A DNA stretch of 64,000 nt, taken from the NCBI GenBank assembly GCA_012274445.1, contig JAAROD010000029.1, positions 1,302,001 through 1,366,000 on the forward strand. The letters are read 5' to 3'. The translations under genes were made by a program, and so were the position numbers. Shown here piece after piece: positions 22,424 to 32,659 of the stretch. Source of the DNA: Sclerotiophoma versabilis. Taxonomy: Eukaryota; Ascomycota; Dothideomycetes; Pleosporales; Didymellaceae. The notes beneath the pieces are model-generated. The model was not told the origin of the DNA and ran no database searches. It worked only from the letters and a program-made list of their open reading frames with translations. Position 1 is the stretch's first letter. The number at the start of each line of letters is the position of its first letter.

Positions 22424-23451
22424 ATGATTGTTGACCAATTCGAAGAGGTTCTCAAGAAGACCTCGGCCATTCCTCTGCCCACCGCCCTGCCCAGTGGTGT
22501 TGCTCCCATCCCCTCAGTCGTCCCCGACACGCCTGACTACCAATTCGTTGGTGAGTCCGGCACAAAGACACTATGGGTCGTCTTCATCATCATGTTGATC
22601 TCCTCCGGTGTCTTCTCTGGCCTCGCATGGAGGGTCCCAGTGGTACGTAACACGCAAAGCCGAAGCTCTAAACAGCTCTCTAACAGCCTAGTAGCAAAAG
22701 CGCCTGTTCTATGTCATCACGACTTTGATCACCATCACTGCCGCCATCTCTTACTTTGCTATGGCTACCGGCCAGGGTGTTTCTATCCACCACATCCACA
22801 TCCGTGAGCAGCACGACCATGTTCCTGATACCCACCACGAGATTCAGCGCCAGGTCTTCTGGGCTCGCTACGTTGACTGGGCTATCACTACGCCTCTCCT
22901 GCTCCTCGACCTTGGTCTTCTGGCTGGCATGAACGGCGCTCACCTCTCTATCGCCATCGTCGCTGACCTGATCATGGTCCTTACTGGTCTTTTCGCTGCT
23001 TTCGGCTCCGAGGGTACCCCTGCCAAGTGGGGATGGTATACCATTGCCTGCTTTGCCTACCTTATTGTCGTCTGGCACCTTGGTGTCAACGGCCGTGCTG
23101 CTGTCCAGGCCAAGGGCCAGAACGTTGCCTCCTTCTTCCTTGCCATCGCTGGTTACACTCTCCTACTATGGACTGCCTACCCCATGTAAGTTTAGCCCTG
23201 TACTTGACGTCAAGCGATTACTAACGGAATGTAGTGTCTGGGGCTTCGCTGACGGTGCCCGCCGCATCGGTGTTGATGGCGAGATCATCGCCTATGCTAT
23301 CCTTGATGTTCTTGCTAAGCCCGTCTTCGGAACTTGGTTGATCATTACTCATGCTAAGCTTCGTGAGACCGATGTTGACCTCGGTGGCTTCTGGGCGAAC
23401 GGCCTCAACCGCGAGGGCGCTCTTCGCCTTGGTGACGATGACGGTGCTTAA
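22424..23451 (+). CDS. ops: Microbial (type I) rhodopsin, predicted proton pump
   Basis: Three exons, 22424..22642, 22695..23185 and 23235..23451, giving 308 aa. Introns have GTACGT and GTAAGT donors; the joins give VPVQKRLFYV and YPIVWGFADG. Seven transmembrane segments are visible. By alignment with bacteriorhodopsin the key residues are R131, D134 (primary proton acceptor, RYVDWAITTP), D145 (proton donor, LLLLDLGLL, spaced 11 as in D85/D96) and K265, the retinal Schiff-base lysine (DVLAKPVFG). From memory the whole protein closely matches the Leptosphaeria maculans rhodopsin, a light-driven outward proton pump; it is unlike the Neurospora NOP-1 type, which lacks the donor Asp. No carotenoid gene is adjacent, so retinal must come from elsewhere. 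Function as a pump is inferred from the intact D/D/K set. Confidence 0.96.
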
Positions 23452-24008
23452 ATGCATTGACATCAACCAATCCTATCGATCCGAATCTTCGATTAAATTG
23501 CAAAGCGGGACAAGCTACGCTCAACAAGGGTCCCTGGTGGAATGAGTGCTGACGACAGATTGAGACGGTAGGAAGGGAAAGGCTTTATCAGCCACCAGAC
23601 ATTTTCTTTGTGAACCTCACGTACTCATGCACGGAGTAGAGGCATCATGTATATTAAAGCGGAGGACCTGCTACCACTCTTGGTATATGGCTAATGGTAA
23701 TGACATGACCTTTCTCATTCCCACTTCGTCTTCATTTCATAGTGATAAACTTCAGGAATGTACCGCTGTTTGTCGTTCCACTCATCCCTTACGTTTGCGA
23801 AAGTGGCTGCCGGACCTTCCGCCTTCCCCTGTAATGGCCCTGGGTATCTGCTCCCGCTTCGACCCATATAGTATAGTACAGTACACGCGGCGGGCAAGGG
23901 ATGGGTCAATGCTTAACAAGAACAAGCATTTATATGCCCGCGGAAGTATCATGAGCTTGGTGTCATTCAGCCTTTGCTATTCCATCCGGAACACCTGAGC
24001 ACTTCAAG
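23452..24008. other. Intergenic, no gene seen
   Basis: 557 bases between the rhodopsin stop and the start of the small secreted-protein gene. It should contain the rhodopsin 3' end and the promoter of the next gene. A TATA-like gcatttatatgcc lies about 80 bases before the next start, which fits a promoter for it. Confidence 0.55.
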
Positions 24009-24533
24009 ATGAGATCTATCGTTATTAGTATTGTTCTGGCCGTGTTGTCAACTCAAGTGTATGTGTCTTATGATCTTTTCTGCATCTGAGTTGTGCTCAC
24101 CAAAGTATCAGCCTATCATCACCTCTTGAGCAAGCCAGCACACCATCGCCAGCACCTACACCAGCACCGACGTGTACACACATAATCCTAAAGGAACCCT
24201 CGTTCGCAACGATATGTACAGATTACGGCAAGACTTTGACCTACACATCGTACACTGATTGCGGCCTCGGCTGCACCCTGGTCACGGAGGGATTAGGGCT
24301 CGGGCTTGTGGGTAGCCTTGCAAAATTGTGGTTGAAGCTGTACTGACGTTGTGTAGCCGTGTCGAACTATCACATACAACCCAGGTTATACCGCGACCAC
24401 TGTGACGAGTTGTAGACCGCCTAAGGCGACGGCCACAAGAACTGTGACAAAATATGTCAGACCTACAAGTGAGTCTGTTCTGGTTGTTTGTGCCATGTGT
24501 GCTAACTTGGCCGCAGTAACTTCAAGCCTATAG
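24009..24533 (+). CDS. Small secreted Cys-rich protein (effector-like), four exons
   Basis: Four exons: 24009..24058, 24112..24307, 24357..24468 and 24517..24533, giving 124 aa. Each intron is 48-53 bases with GTATGT, GTGGGT or GTGAGT donors and AG acceptors, and all phases fit. The open frames are too short to show up unspliced. Residues 1-18 form a signal peptide (MRSIVISIVLAVLSTQV). A Pro/Ala/Thr linker (STPSPAPTPAPT) follows, then a compact domain with six cysteines: C-T-H, ATIC, DCGLGC, LPCRT and TSCR. The pattern of TxxC, DCGxGC, then PCxT with TVT strands recurs in small secreted proteins of Pleosporales. I infer a cell-wall or apoplastic protein, possibly an effector; the function is unknown. 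The second intron could use a donor four bases later, but that breaks the frame. Confidence 0.7.
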
Positions 24534-25243
24534 CAGTTCGGTGACTTTGGATTGAGATCCACCTTGGTTAACAAGAGCAAGTGCAAACATGCGCGAAGCA
24601 ATGCAACCTCAGATGTGCGCATGTTTTGCGCATATTTGCATATCTGACATGTCTCTTGAGGCTTGGTTGTGCTGTCTTGAGTAACGATGTTGTATGCCAA
24701 TAACAGATCTCAATGAACAAGATTCGAAGTTGAATGTTGTGTACATGGGACCGATCAGATAAGCATGAGTATTATCACGTGAATATATAGCCTGCCTTGT
24801 GCTGTTTCCTGTGTGCTATCGTCGTTGCTCGTGGTGTGTTGATGGACCAGGCCAGGCCGTGCGAGGAACAGGTACGTCATGGCTAGGCTTCGAGCTAGCA
24901 ACAAGCTCAACCGCAGCCAGTGAACGCGCCACCAACAGCGAAAGCGGTAACATCGCATCATGGTGAACCACGCAGTGATCTTTCTGTTGCTCGTGAGACC
25001 CGTGCCTGACCAAGACAGCTGCACATGACGAAGGCCGTTGCCATATGCAGGGATCTGGTTGCCCCGCATGTCCAAGGTTCTGGCAGTTAGCTCCTGGCAG
25101 CCGCAGCAGCTTTGTTTCGACGCATCCAGCCGCCGCGTCCCCTCTCATCTCACCTCCACGAGCTCATATAAGTACACAACCTGCGCAAGCTTCAGCTATA
25201 TCTACAATCAAACTTGCCTCGAGCCTACTGACCTCCACTCAAC
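24534..25243. other. Intergenic, no gene seen
   Basis: 710 bases between the small secreted-protein gene and the RPEL protein gene. Frames on the minus strand of about 105 codons overlap one another and lack motifs. The right end contains the RPEL-gene promoter. Confidence 0.55.
25163..25169 (+). promoter_or_regulatory. TATA-like box upstream of the RPEL gene
   Basis: The sequence catataag lies about 78 bases before the ATG at 25244, within a C/A-rich leader. Spacing and sequence fit a fungal TATA element; transcription start data would be needed to confirm it. Confidence 0.35.
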
Positions 25244-25736
25244 ATGGCTTCTGAAGACACTAACACCATCGACGCTACCCCCATCTCGCCTGTCCGCAGC
25301 AACGAGAGGCGCAACAGTCTGGAGAAGCACCTGCAGCACCGTCCGGAAGCCCAGGACCTGAAGAACAGGCATATTCTGCTCGACACTACCACAGCCCCGT
25401 ACGATCTTCAGCTCCATCACCCCTCGTGCTGCATGCATCCTCAGCTGACCATATCTTAGTGCCCTCCAAGCCAGAGCCCTTGAGCTCGAGCGCCAGCGTG
25501 CAACTGACAACCTTAAGAAGGGTCTCAATGCTCGTCCTGAACGCGAAGACCTCATCCAGCGAAACATCCTCCCCGCCTCGAATGCCGCACCTGCCCTGCA
25601 AGAGAAGCAGAGGGAACTTGAACATCACATGAGGGCTGACAGCCTCGAGAAGGGGTTGCAGACCAGACCCGATCCAGATGAGCTGGTCAAGAAGGGTATC
25701 CTCGAGGCCGACGAGAACCCACTGAAGGACGTATAG
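25244..25736 (+). CDS. RPEL-repeat protein
   Basis: Two exons, 25244..25398 and 25460..25736, giving 143 aa. The 61-base intron starts GTACGA and ends TCTTAG; the join restores TTAPALQARALELERQR. Three RPEL-type repeats are spaced about 40 residues apart: EKHLQHRPEAQDLKNRHIL, KKGLNARPEREDLIQRNIL and EKGLQTRPDPDELVKKGIL. The first two keep the RPE core; the third reads RPDP. In animals RPEL motifs bind monomeric actin (MRTF, Phactr). Small three-repeat proteins of this kind are common in filamentous fungi, where their role is little known. The protein has no signal peptide or membrane segment and is likely cytosolic or nuclear. Confidence 0.9.
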
Positions 25737-26089
25737 ATGACGATCTCGAACAGACGGAGTACAGGCACCTCACAGTGCTGCAATGACAGACTGCATGCGT
25801 GTTCCTTTTTTCCTGGGTGATCAGTTGTTTTACAATCGCTGAACGGAGTTTGTATGGATAACGCAGACATAACTTTGCACAAAACTTTGCGACCCCCAGC
25901 TCTCTTGGCTCTGCTCTGTTCTACTCTGCTTGTTTCACTGATACTTTCACTGCCATGATTTACACGTGTAAAGAGCGACACGAAGTCGTGACTTCATTAC
26001 TAAACATACTACGATGCAACGCTGAGCATGACCAAAGACAGGCCACAGCCAAGGTTATCCCACTACAACCCAAATGACTCAATTATTGT
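25737..26089. other. Convergent intergenic region
   Basis: 353 bases between the stop of the RPEL gene (plus) and the stop of the sugar transporter gene (minus). It is expected to hold both 3' untranslated regions; nothing else is seen. Confidence 0.6.
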
Positions 26090-27838
26090 CTAGCGCGAGT
26101 TGGGCGCAACCTCCTTGCGCTCTTCACGAATAACCTCCTTGCCATCGAGGCCAACTTCGTTGATGGAAGCATGGCCCTCACGGTCAGCCTCGATGTTCTT
26201 GATGAGCTCGGTGATACCGAAGAGGTCATCCATCTTCTCGAGAGACAGACCCTTAGTCTCAGGGACGAGGAACCAGACGAAGAAGAACATGGAGAAACAG
26301 AAGGTGCCGTAGATAAGGAAGGTTCTAGTTAATGTTAGAAATTTGCCGATCCAGAACGACGGAAAATGGAGAAGACTTACCCGTAACCATTGAATCCAAC
26401 GGTGGTCATCATGTTTGGCGTAGCTCTGGCGACTACAAAGTTAAATAGCCACTGGGTAGCCGCAGCGATAGCGACGTTGAGTGATCGGAGACGAGCAGCA
26501 GGGATCTCAGAAACGTAGATCCAGCAGACGGGACCCCAGCCGAACTGGAAGAAACCGGCGAAGAGGAAGACGCAGACGAGAGCAAAGTAGCCAGCAGGAG
26601 GAACATTTCCGGAACCCTTTGGAGGATCGAAGCGCATGTAGAGACCGATGTAGAGCATGGCGAGACCCTGGGCAATGGAGGTCCACAGAAGCGAGCGGCG
26701 GCGACCAAGGGAGTCAGCAGCGAAGATCAGGAAGGCGAGACAGGCAATCATCTTGACGATACCGTAGATACCAGTTGCGAAGAGCTTGACTTCGTTACCA
26801 CTAAGGCCAAGTGCGGTGAAGATTTGGGGAGCGTAGTAGTTAATGGCGTTTGTTCCGGTCATCTGCTGGCAGATCATGAGTCCGATGGAAAGGAGAGCGC
26901 GCTTGCGGTTACCAGGGATAGTGAACATCTCCCTGAGAAGGTCCTTGACGGACGCACCGGCAATGAGCATGCGCTCGTGCTCAAGCTGATCGGCGATATC
27001 CTTCAGTTCAGCGGCAACGTACTCGTGGGACGCGGGCAGGTTGCGGACACGAGCAAGGACGGAAGTAGCCTCCTCCCAGCGATCCTGCTTAGCAAGGAAA
27101 CGAGGGGACTCCTTGTTCAGAGCCATGCAGCCGAAGAGGAGAACAGCGGGAAGAGCCTGGAGAGCAAGAGGAACGATGTAGACTGCCTGACTGCCGGAGA
27201 TGTGCATCAGCGAACCATAGTTGACCCAGAAAGCCAGACACGTTCCAGTGGCGATGAACAATTGATATAGACCGGTAAGACCGCCACGAATGGCACGAGG
27301 AGCGTTTTCAGAAATGTAGAGAGGGACGACCATGGAGGCCTCACCGACACCGACACCAGCGACGAGACGACCAATGTACATAGCTGCGATGCTACCCGAG
27401 GCCGCGGCCTGGATGACACAGCCAACGATGGTAATGAGACCGGCAGCCTGAAGAGTCAACTTGCGGCCGTACTTGTCAGCCATCCAAGAACCAAGGAAAC
27501 AACCAGCAAAGCATCCAGCTTGTAGAGTCGAGGCGATGTTGGCGCTGAGATCGGCTCGCTGTGCCTTAGTCTTGGTGTCAAGGTTGTACTTCCTGCAGTG
27601 CACGTCAGTCAAGCCCGGTGGCAATTCCATAGGGAAACACGTACTGCTGGAATTCCTTCAACTCAAGAACGCCTCCGATAGTACCAATATCGAAACCGAA
27701 AAGCATGCCTCCGAAACAGGCGGAGCCAGCCATGGCGAAGGCACGCCATCCGTAGATCTCAGGGGGATCGGTCTTGACCGCATCGTTCTTGACGATTTTC
27801 CTGATGATTTTCGCACCGGTAGTGACGCGTCCGCTCAT
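26090..27838 (-). CDS. MFS sugar transporter (hexose/quinate-permease type)
   Basis: Three exons on the minus strand: 27838..27645, 27592..26381 and 26324..26090, giving 546 aa. Both introns (52 and 56 bases) have GTACGT or GTAAGT donors; the joins restore EFQQKYNLDT and GFNGYGTFLIYG. Twelve transmembrane segments are expected. Sugar-porter signatures are clear: DKYGRK between TM2 and TM3, KESPRFL after TM6, QQMTGTNAINYYAP in TM7, DSLGRRRSL, and PETKGLSLEKMDDLFG after TM12. The family brings monosaccharides or related compounds into the cell by proton symport or facilitated diffusion at the plasma membrane. The exact substrate cannot be read from sequence; hexose, pentose and quinate are all possible. 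Confidence 0.93.
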
Positions 27839-29148
27839 AATTGCGGTTGGGATGATACGAGGGTTTTGGTGTTCTTGAAGTCAGTCGTTGTTGTACCCTG
27901 GTCCAGTGCTGGTCGACGATGCTAGTGAGTGCGAGGAAAGAGAAAGAAGCCTCCACAGACTGGATGATCCTCGACAGCGGAACCCATGATATCTATATAA
28001 CTGCACGTACAGCGGTCCAAGCTCCCTGTCAAGACGGGGTAACCAACGCCGCGGTCCTTGCCCCAGCATCTCCCCCGGACTCCAGACTCGATTGCACCCT
28101 CCACACGCACGTAGAACAGGCCATCAACGTCCCGAAGGAGCTTCGCCTGAAGATCCAGACAGCGTTTCTGTTTGTTCCGTCCAGTGAGATGCTGCTCACG
28201 TTCGACCTCTTGGCTCCCGCTTGCAGAGAAGTTGCTTGGCTGGGCGCAATTCACCACCCCCCATTTGTGGAAGTGGGAAAGTGCGTCTTGGACGAGCCAA
28301 GCACAGCGTGAATTCCCGCCAACAACGGAGGGACGTGGCGTTCCCTCCTCATCAACGAAAGTGTGCGAAGCAAGTCTGGGGTCTTGGCTCTCCATGGGGT
28401 CCTTGGGCCTCGCCCCCCACACTGCACAGTGCTGATTCTGAGGTTGGTGCACCGGCAAGTCTGGGGTAGTGCGAGTGGAAACGGTGCGCTAGTCTGCTCC
28501 AAGCTGCGAAGCCCATCTCCCCCCATTTTATCCGTCAATTAACCTCGTTATGAACATGCCCCACAGCCGCTCCTCCCGTGAATGTAAGAATTGTGGATTC
28601 ATTGTATGATAATATAGAGTTTAGCGCAGTTGGTAGAATCAGCTTCGTCCAAAGATCGTGTTTACGCGGTGGCTTGCGCGCAAAAGATGGGTCGTTAAGA
28701 GGGGCATCGTCGGTGGGAACAGCGATCAGCGACGCTTCTGCCAACAATAGCCCGAGAACCGACGGCTAAAGGGCAATATAAAGGAAACGACCAATGTCAA
28801 TCGCGCGCACATTGCTGAAGCAGCCAGTAACGTCAAAACTTTGTTCTTTCCAAACAGGCCACTCGATTTTCGGCCCAGGTCAAGCATTTTGGCATCGCTC
28901 GATTCGGCACCCGCCATCACGCCTCAAACTCTTGGAAACTCTGGGCTCCGGCACTGCGCTGCACGATCTCACGCCAGCAATTATCGATCCTGCACCAAGC
29001 CACAAGCACAAGTGTGTCACTTGTTGTCTTTGTTGTTGCGACCGCGGACCGGACGTGACGGAAACTCCACGCAATAATTCTTGCGAGTCCTGACGCCTCG
29101 CGATACACGCCCAGAGAGAATAGTGAAGGTTCATTGGGTCAGCGAATC
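27839..29148. other. Divergent intergenic region
   Basis: 1.3 kb between the starts of the sugar transporter (minus) and the DUF2264 gene (plus). A TATA-like tatataac lies near 27993-28000, about 155 bases before the transporter start when read on the minus strand. Open frames of up to 178 codons (28458..27922, minus) overlap frames on the other strand and carry no motif. No gene is supported. Confidence 0.5.
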
Positions 29149-31159
29149 ATGAGTGCCACCACGGCAAACGCCAACCGCGCGTTTCCCCTCCACCCTTTCT
29201 CCACGAATCCGCTGCAAGACAGACATGATGTCGTCAACGCTGTGGCTTCGCTGCTCGATCCGCTCTTGGCGGGCTTCTCTGAGCACAGTTCTATGGTCAA
29301 AGTTGGGTCTACTGGAACCCGCTTCGATGAGACTGCTGCTCAGGTCGAGGGATTTGCGAGACCACTCTGGGGCCTCGCAGCTCTGTTGGCTGGAGGCAGT
29401 GAATATGCTGCAACCGACAAGTTCGTCGATGGCCTGATCAATGGTACAGATCCCGAGAGTCCCGGATTCTGGGGGTATATGGAAGATATCGATCAGAGGA
29501 TGGTGGAGGCGTGCCCCATTGGATTCACACTTGCCGTAGCTAACAAGCAGTTTTGGGATCCGTTGACTGACAAGCAGAAGAAGAATGTTGAGACATGGCT
29601 GGGTAGTATGAACGGTAAAGAAATGCCCAACACGAACTGGTATGTTGCCCGTCCGTTCGGCCTGAGTAACTTCAGAGACACAGTGCTGATAATCGCGCAG
29701 GCTGTGGTTCCGTGTCTTTGCTAATCTCGGTCTTGCAAAGAATGGAGCAAATTGGAATAGAGCCCTTGTCAAATCAGACATCAAGCAATTGAACACCTTC
29801 TACCGTGGCGATGGCTGGAGTAATGATGGCCCGGAACACTATCGTCAGATGGACTACTACTCCGGCTCCTTCGCCATCCAGTACCTCCAGCTCCTCTATG
29901 CCAAACTGGCCGCCGACATTGACCCTGAACAAGCCTCAGAATACAAGGAGCGCGCTCGCCTCTACGCCCAGGATTTCGTTCACTACTTTGACCCCGAAGG
30001 CCGCGCCATCACGTTCGGTCGCTCACTCACTTACCGCTGGGCCATGGTCGCGTTCTGGGGCTCCCTAGCATTTGCCGATGTCGAACTCCCCGCCCCCTTG
30101 TCCTGGGGCGTCGTCAAAGGCATCTGGCTGCGTAACCTCCGCTGGTGGACCACTCAAACCGACATCTTCCAGTCTAACGGTATGCTCACACTCGGCTACT
30201 CATACCCCAACACCTACTTGGCCGAGAACTACAACTCTCCCGGCTCACCATACTGGTGCATGCTCGCCTTTGCCCCACTAGCCGCCTCGGAAAACCACCC
30301 CTTCTGGACCGCAAAAGAAGAACCCCACCCATATGCCAACGAGCGCATCGTCCGTCCTTTGAAACATCCCCGTCACATCGTCATCCGCAGCGGTGGCCAT
30401 TCCTTCCTCCTTAGCAGCGGCCAATCATGCCACTACGCGATCAAGAACTCGAACGCCAAATACGGCAGATTCGCCTATAGCTCCGCATTCGCATACTCCG
30501 TGTCCACCGGGTACCAAGAGCTGGAACAGTTCGTCCCCGAGTCCGCGCTCGCGCTTTCAGACGACGGGGGTGAGCTGTGGAAAATGCGCAGAGCGCACAA
30601 TGGCGATTCGAGCATCGAGACGGTCGATGGCGTGCCCGTCTTGATCAGCAGTATGAAGCCCTGGCCAGATGTCGAGGTGCAGACCTTCCTTATCCCACCG
30701 GCCGAGGCAAGTCCGAACTGGCATTTGCGGGTGCACAGGATCACGACTGGGCGGGATGTATTAACGGCCGAGGGTGCATTTGCTGTGCATGGGGCGAAGG
30801 AGGCTGATGGACGGGTGTTCAATGGCTTTGACGAGTCGATTCCCGAGGGCGGCAAGGAAGACAAGCAGAGTTCCCTTGCGGCGTCGAGGTCGGGAGCGGT
30901 GGGTATTGCCGAGTTGTCCGTGACGAGTCGCGACGGCCACGTGTTGCAGGCAGATGCGAATAGTAACCTCGTAGAGGCGAGGAGCGTGGTGCCACTGCTC
31001 AGGAACGAACTCAAGGCTGGCTCGACCACGTGGTTTGTCACTGCTGTGTTCGCGCTACCTGGCAGTGTCGAGGGTTGGAAGAAGAGCTGGAAGGAGGGAT
31101 GGGAGAAGAAGCCCACAGTGCCGAAGTGGGTGCAGGAGAAGGTCGATATAAGGAACTAG
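29149..31159 (+). CDS. DUF2264 family protein
   Basis: Two exons, 29149..29639 and 29701..31159, giving 649 aa. The 61-base intron starts GTATGT and ends GCGCAG; the join restores NTNWLWFRVFANLGLAKN. The start is the ATG giving MSATTANANRAF. Conserved DUF2264 features are present: EGFARPLWGLAALL near the N-terminus, MPNTNWLWFRV, WSNDGPEHYRQMDYYSGSFA, and RSLTYRWA followed by GVVKGIWLRNLRWW. The fold is expected to be an alpha-helical toroid like those of glycan-active enzymes, but no reaction is established for the family. There is no signal peptide, so it is likely cytosolic. It is common in bacteria and filamentous fungi; the biochemical role is inferred only. Confidence 0.9.
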
Positions 31160-31379
31160 AGGTACAGTTACAGTGATCATAGGTTCGAATCAAAGCTTAA
31201 ACGCATGGCGACTTGAGTTGTGAATGAGTTGTAATTGAACAAGCGAACGACTGAACACAGGATTGTGCGCCTGAATAGTTGGGCCTTTTGGATTCCAGAA
31301 ATCGACTGCTTAAGTCATTTTACACTCATATTGCCTCGCGGCCGAGTATCTACAACGCTCCACAATCTCCAACCCTCCC

Positions 31380-32659
31380 TCAGATAGGAGACAAGTTCTT
31401 CATACTCTTCGACTCCTCACTCCACTGGCTGAGCGGAGATCTAGGCCGTACTCTCCGCGCGCCGGCCCCCATCTCCTCCACATCCTCGTCATTCGCCGGT
31501 TCGCTAGTAACATGAGTAGTCATAACGAGTTTGATATCCTTGGATCCCACGGGAAAGAGATCGTCCAGACTACCACTACCCGAGGGTAGTGCACTTCTGC
31601 TTGTATTGCGTCTGCTTCTCTTTGAATGCAGGGCTTCGATGGTGGTCTCGCCTCCGAAACGCGTAGGCTGCTCATGCCAGAAGGAGGAGAAGGTGTCGAA
31701 CCCGTTGGAGTCCGATGGTGGCTCGTCACTGAGGATCATGACGCGCCGCGTACATGTGTACAGCAGGACGTCTAGCCAGCCGTTCGAGGTGATCATTGCA
31801 CCGGATAGACAGAGGCGGGCAAGTGATGGGGGTTTGCCAGTCATGGCTGCCATGCGGGCAGAAGCGAGTGGGAGCGTGCATATCACATAGACAGCAGGGT
31901 AAACAACCATTAGGTTTGATATCGCTCGGACTCGTTTGGATTCCTCAGGGGTGTAGTAGCCGGTGTGGATACGATGGAGTAGGATCGTGTAGATGATGGC
32001 GTAGATGAGCACGTTGCCAAATTCACTGCTGCTGTGAGATTTGGAGCATTAGAGCCATGTACATGCCTATAGACGTACAACATGAAGATCCAAACGTAGT
32101 GAGTCCACAACCGAAGGTCTTTCAGGTCATGGTGAATCCAGCACCATACTCCTGATCGCACATATAGATTCGATCCGTGCAGGCCAATGCCGATCGACGA
32201 GACACCCATGATGAAGACCCAGGCGAAGGCGATTACTGCGTAAAAGGGCTTTGACTTCAGTCGGTAATCCAATATGACCGATGCGAAGGTATGCAGTCCA
32301 ATTGCAAAACACCAGACTCCACTTCCCAAGTCACCAGTCGAGACCAGCCATCCTTGAGCAAAGCATATTGGATTTTCTACCTGTAACGAGCCCAGTCGTA
32401 GCCACTCGACATTAAGTAGGAACGCGAGCGCTTGTTGTGTATCGGCCCAAAGGAGGTTGAAGATGAGGATGACAAACTGGTTACTCCGCCTCGACTTGAT
32501 GTGCCAGGAAATGAGCTTGTACGTAAGGACGAAGAGAAGCGTGACCGACGCGGCGAAGGAGATGAAGCCTAGTGCGACAACTGCTCGTAGCCACGGACGA
32601 ATATGTGCTGGTAGTTCAAAACTGCGCGAGACTTCGTCCAGGGTATTGAAGTTGACCAT
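31380..32659 (-). CDS. Seven-TM G-protein-coupled receptor (Git3/cAMP-receptor-like)
   Basis: Two exons on the minus strand, 32659..32079 and 32025..31380, giving 408 aa. The 53-base intron starts GTACGT and ends AGCAG; the join gives YVWIFMFEFGNVLIYA inside TM5. Seven hydrophobic segments are visible, with the paired cysteines C109 in ENPICFAQGW and one in GVWCWIHHD that usually bridge the extracellular loops. ADTQQALAFLLNVEW in TM2-loop and the GVSSIGIGLHG segment resemble fungal carbon-sensing receptors (GprC/GprD, Git3) and the cAMP-receptor-like class. The C-terminal tail of about 130 residues is Ser/Arg-rich and probably a phosphorylation target. It likely couples to a G alpha acting on adenylyl cyclase. 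The ligand and exact class are uncertain. Confidence 0.85.

Noticed and set aside
27922..28458. 178-codon minus-strand open frame
   Set aside because: Lies in a divergent promoter region and overlaps frames on both strands; no motif or signal peptide.
28615..28690. Possible tRNA: the stretch tagcgcagttggtaga at about 28622 resembles a tRNA A box
   Set aside because: No matching B box (GGTTCGAnnCC) follows at the right distance and I could not pair the acceptor or anticodon stems.
31183..31195. ggttcgaatca resembles a tRNA B box
   Set aside because: No A box or cloverleaf is found upstream; it lies just after the DUF2264 stop and is probably chance.
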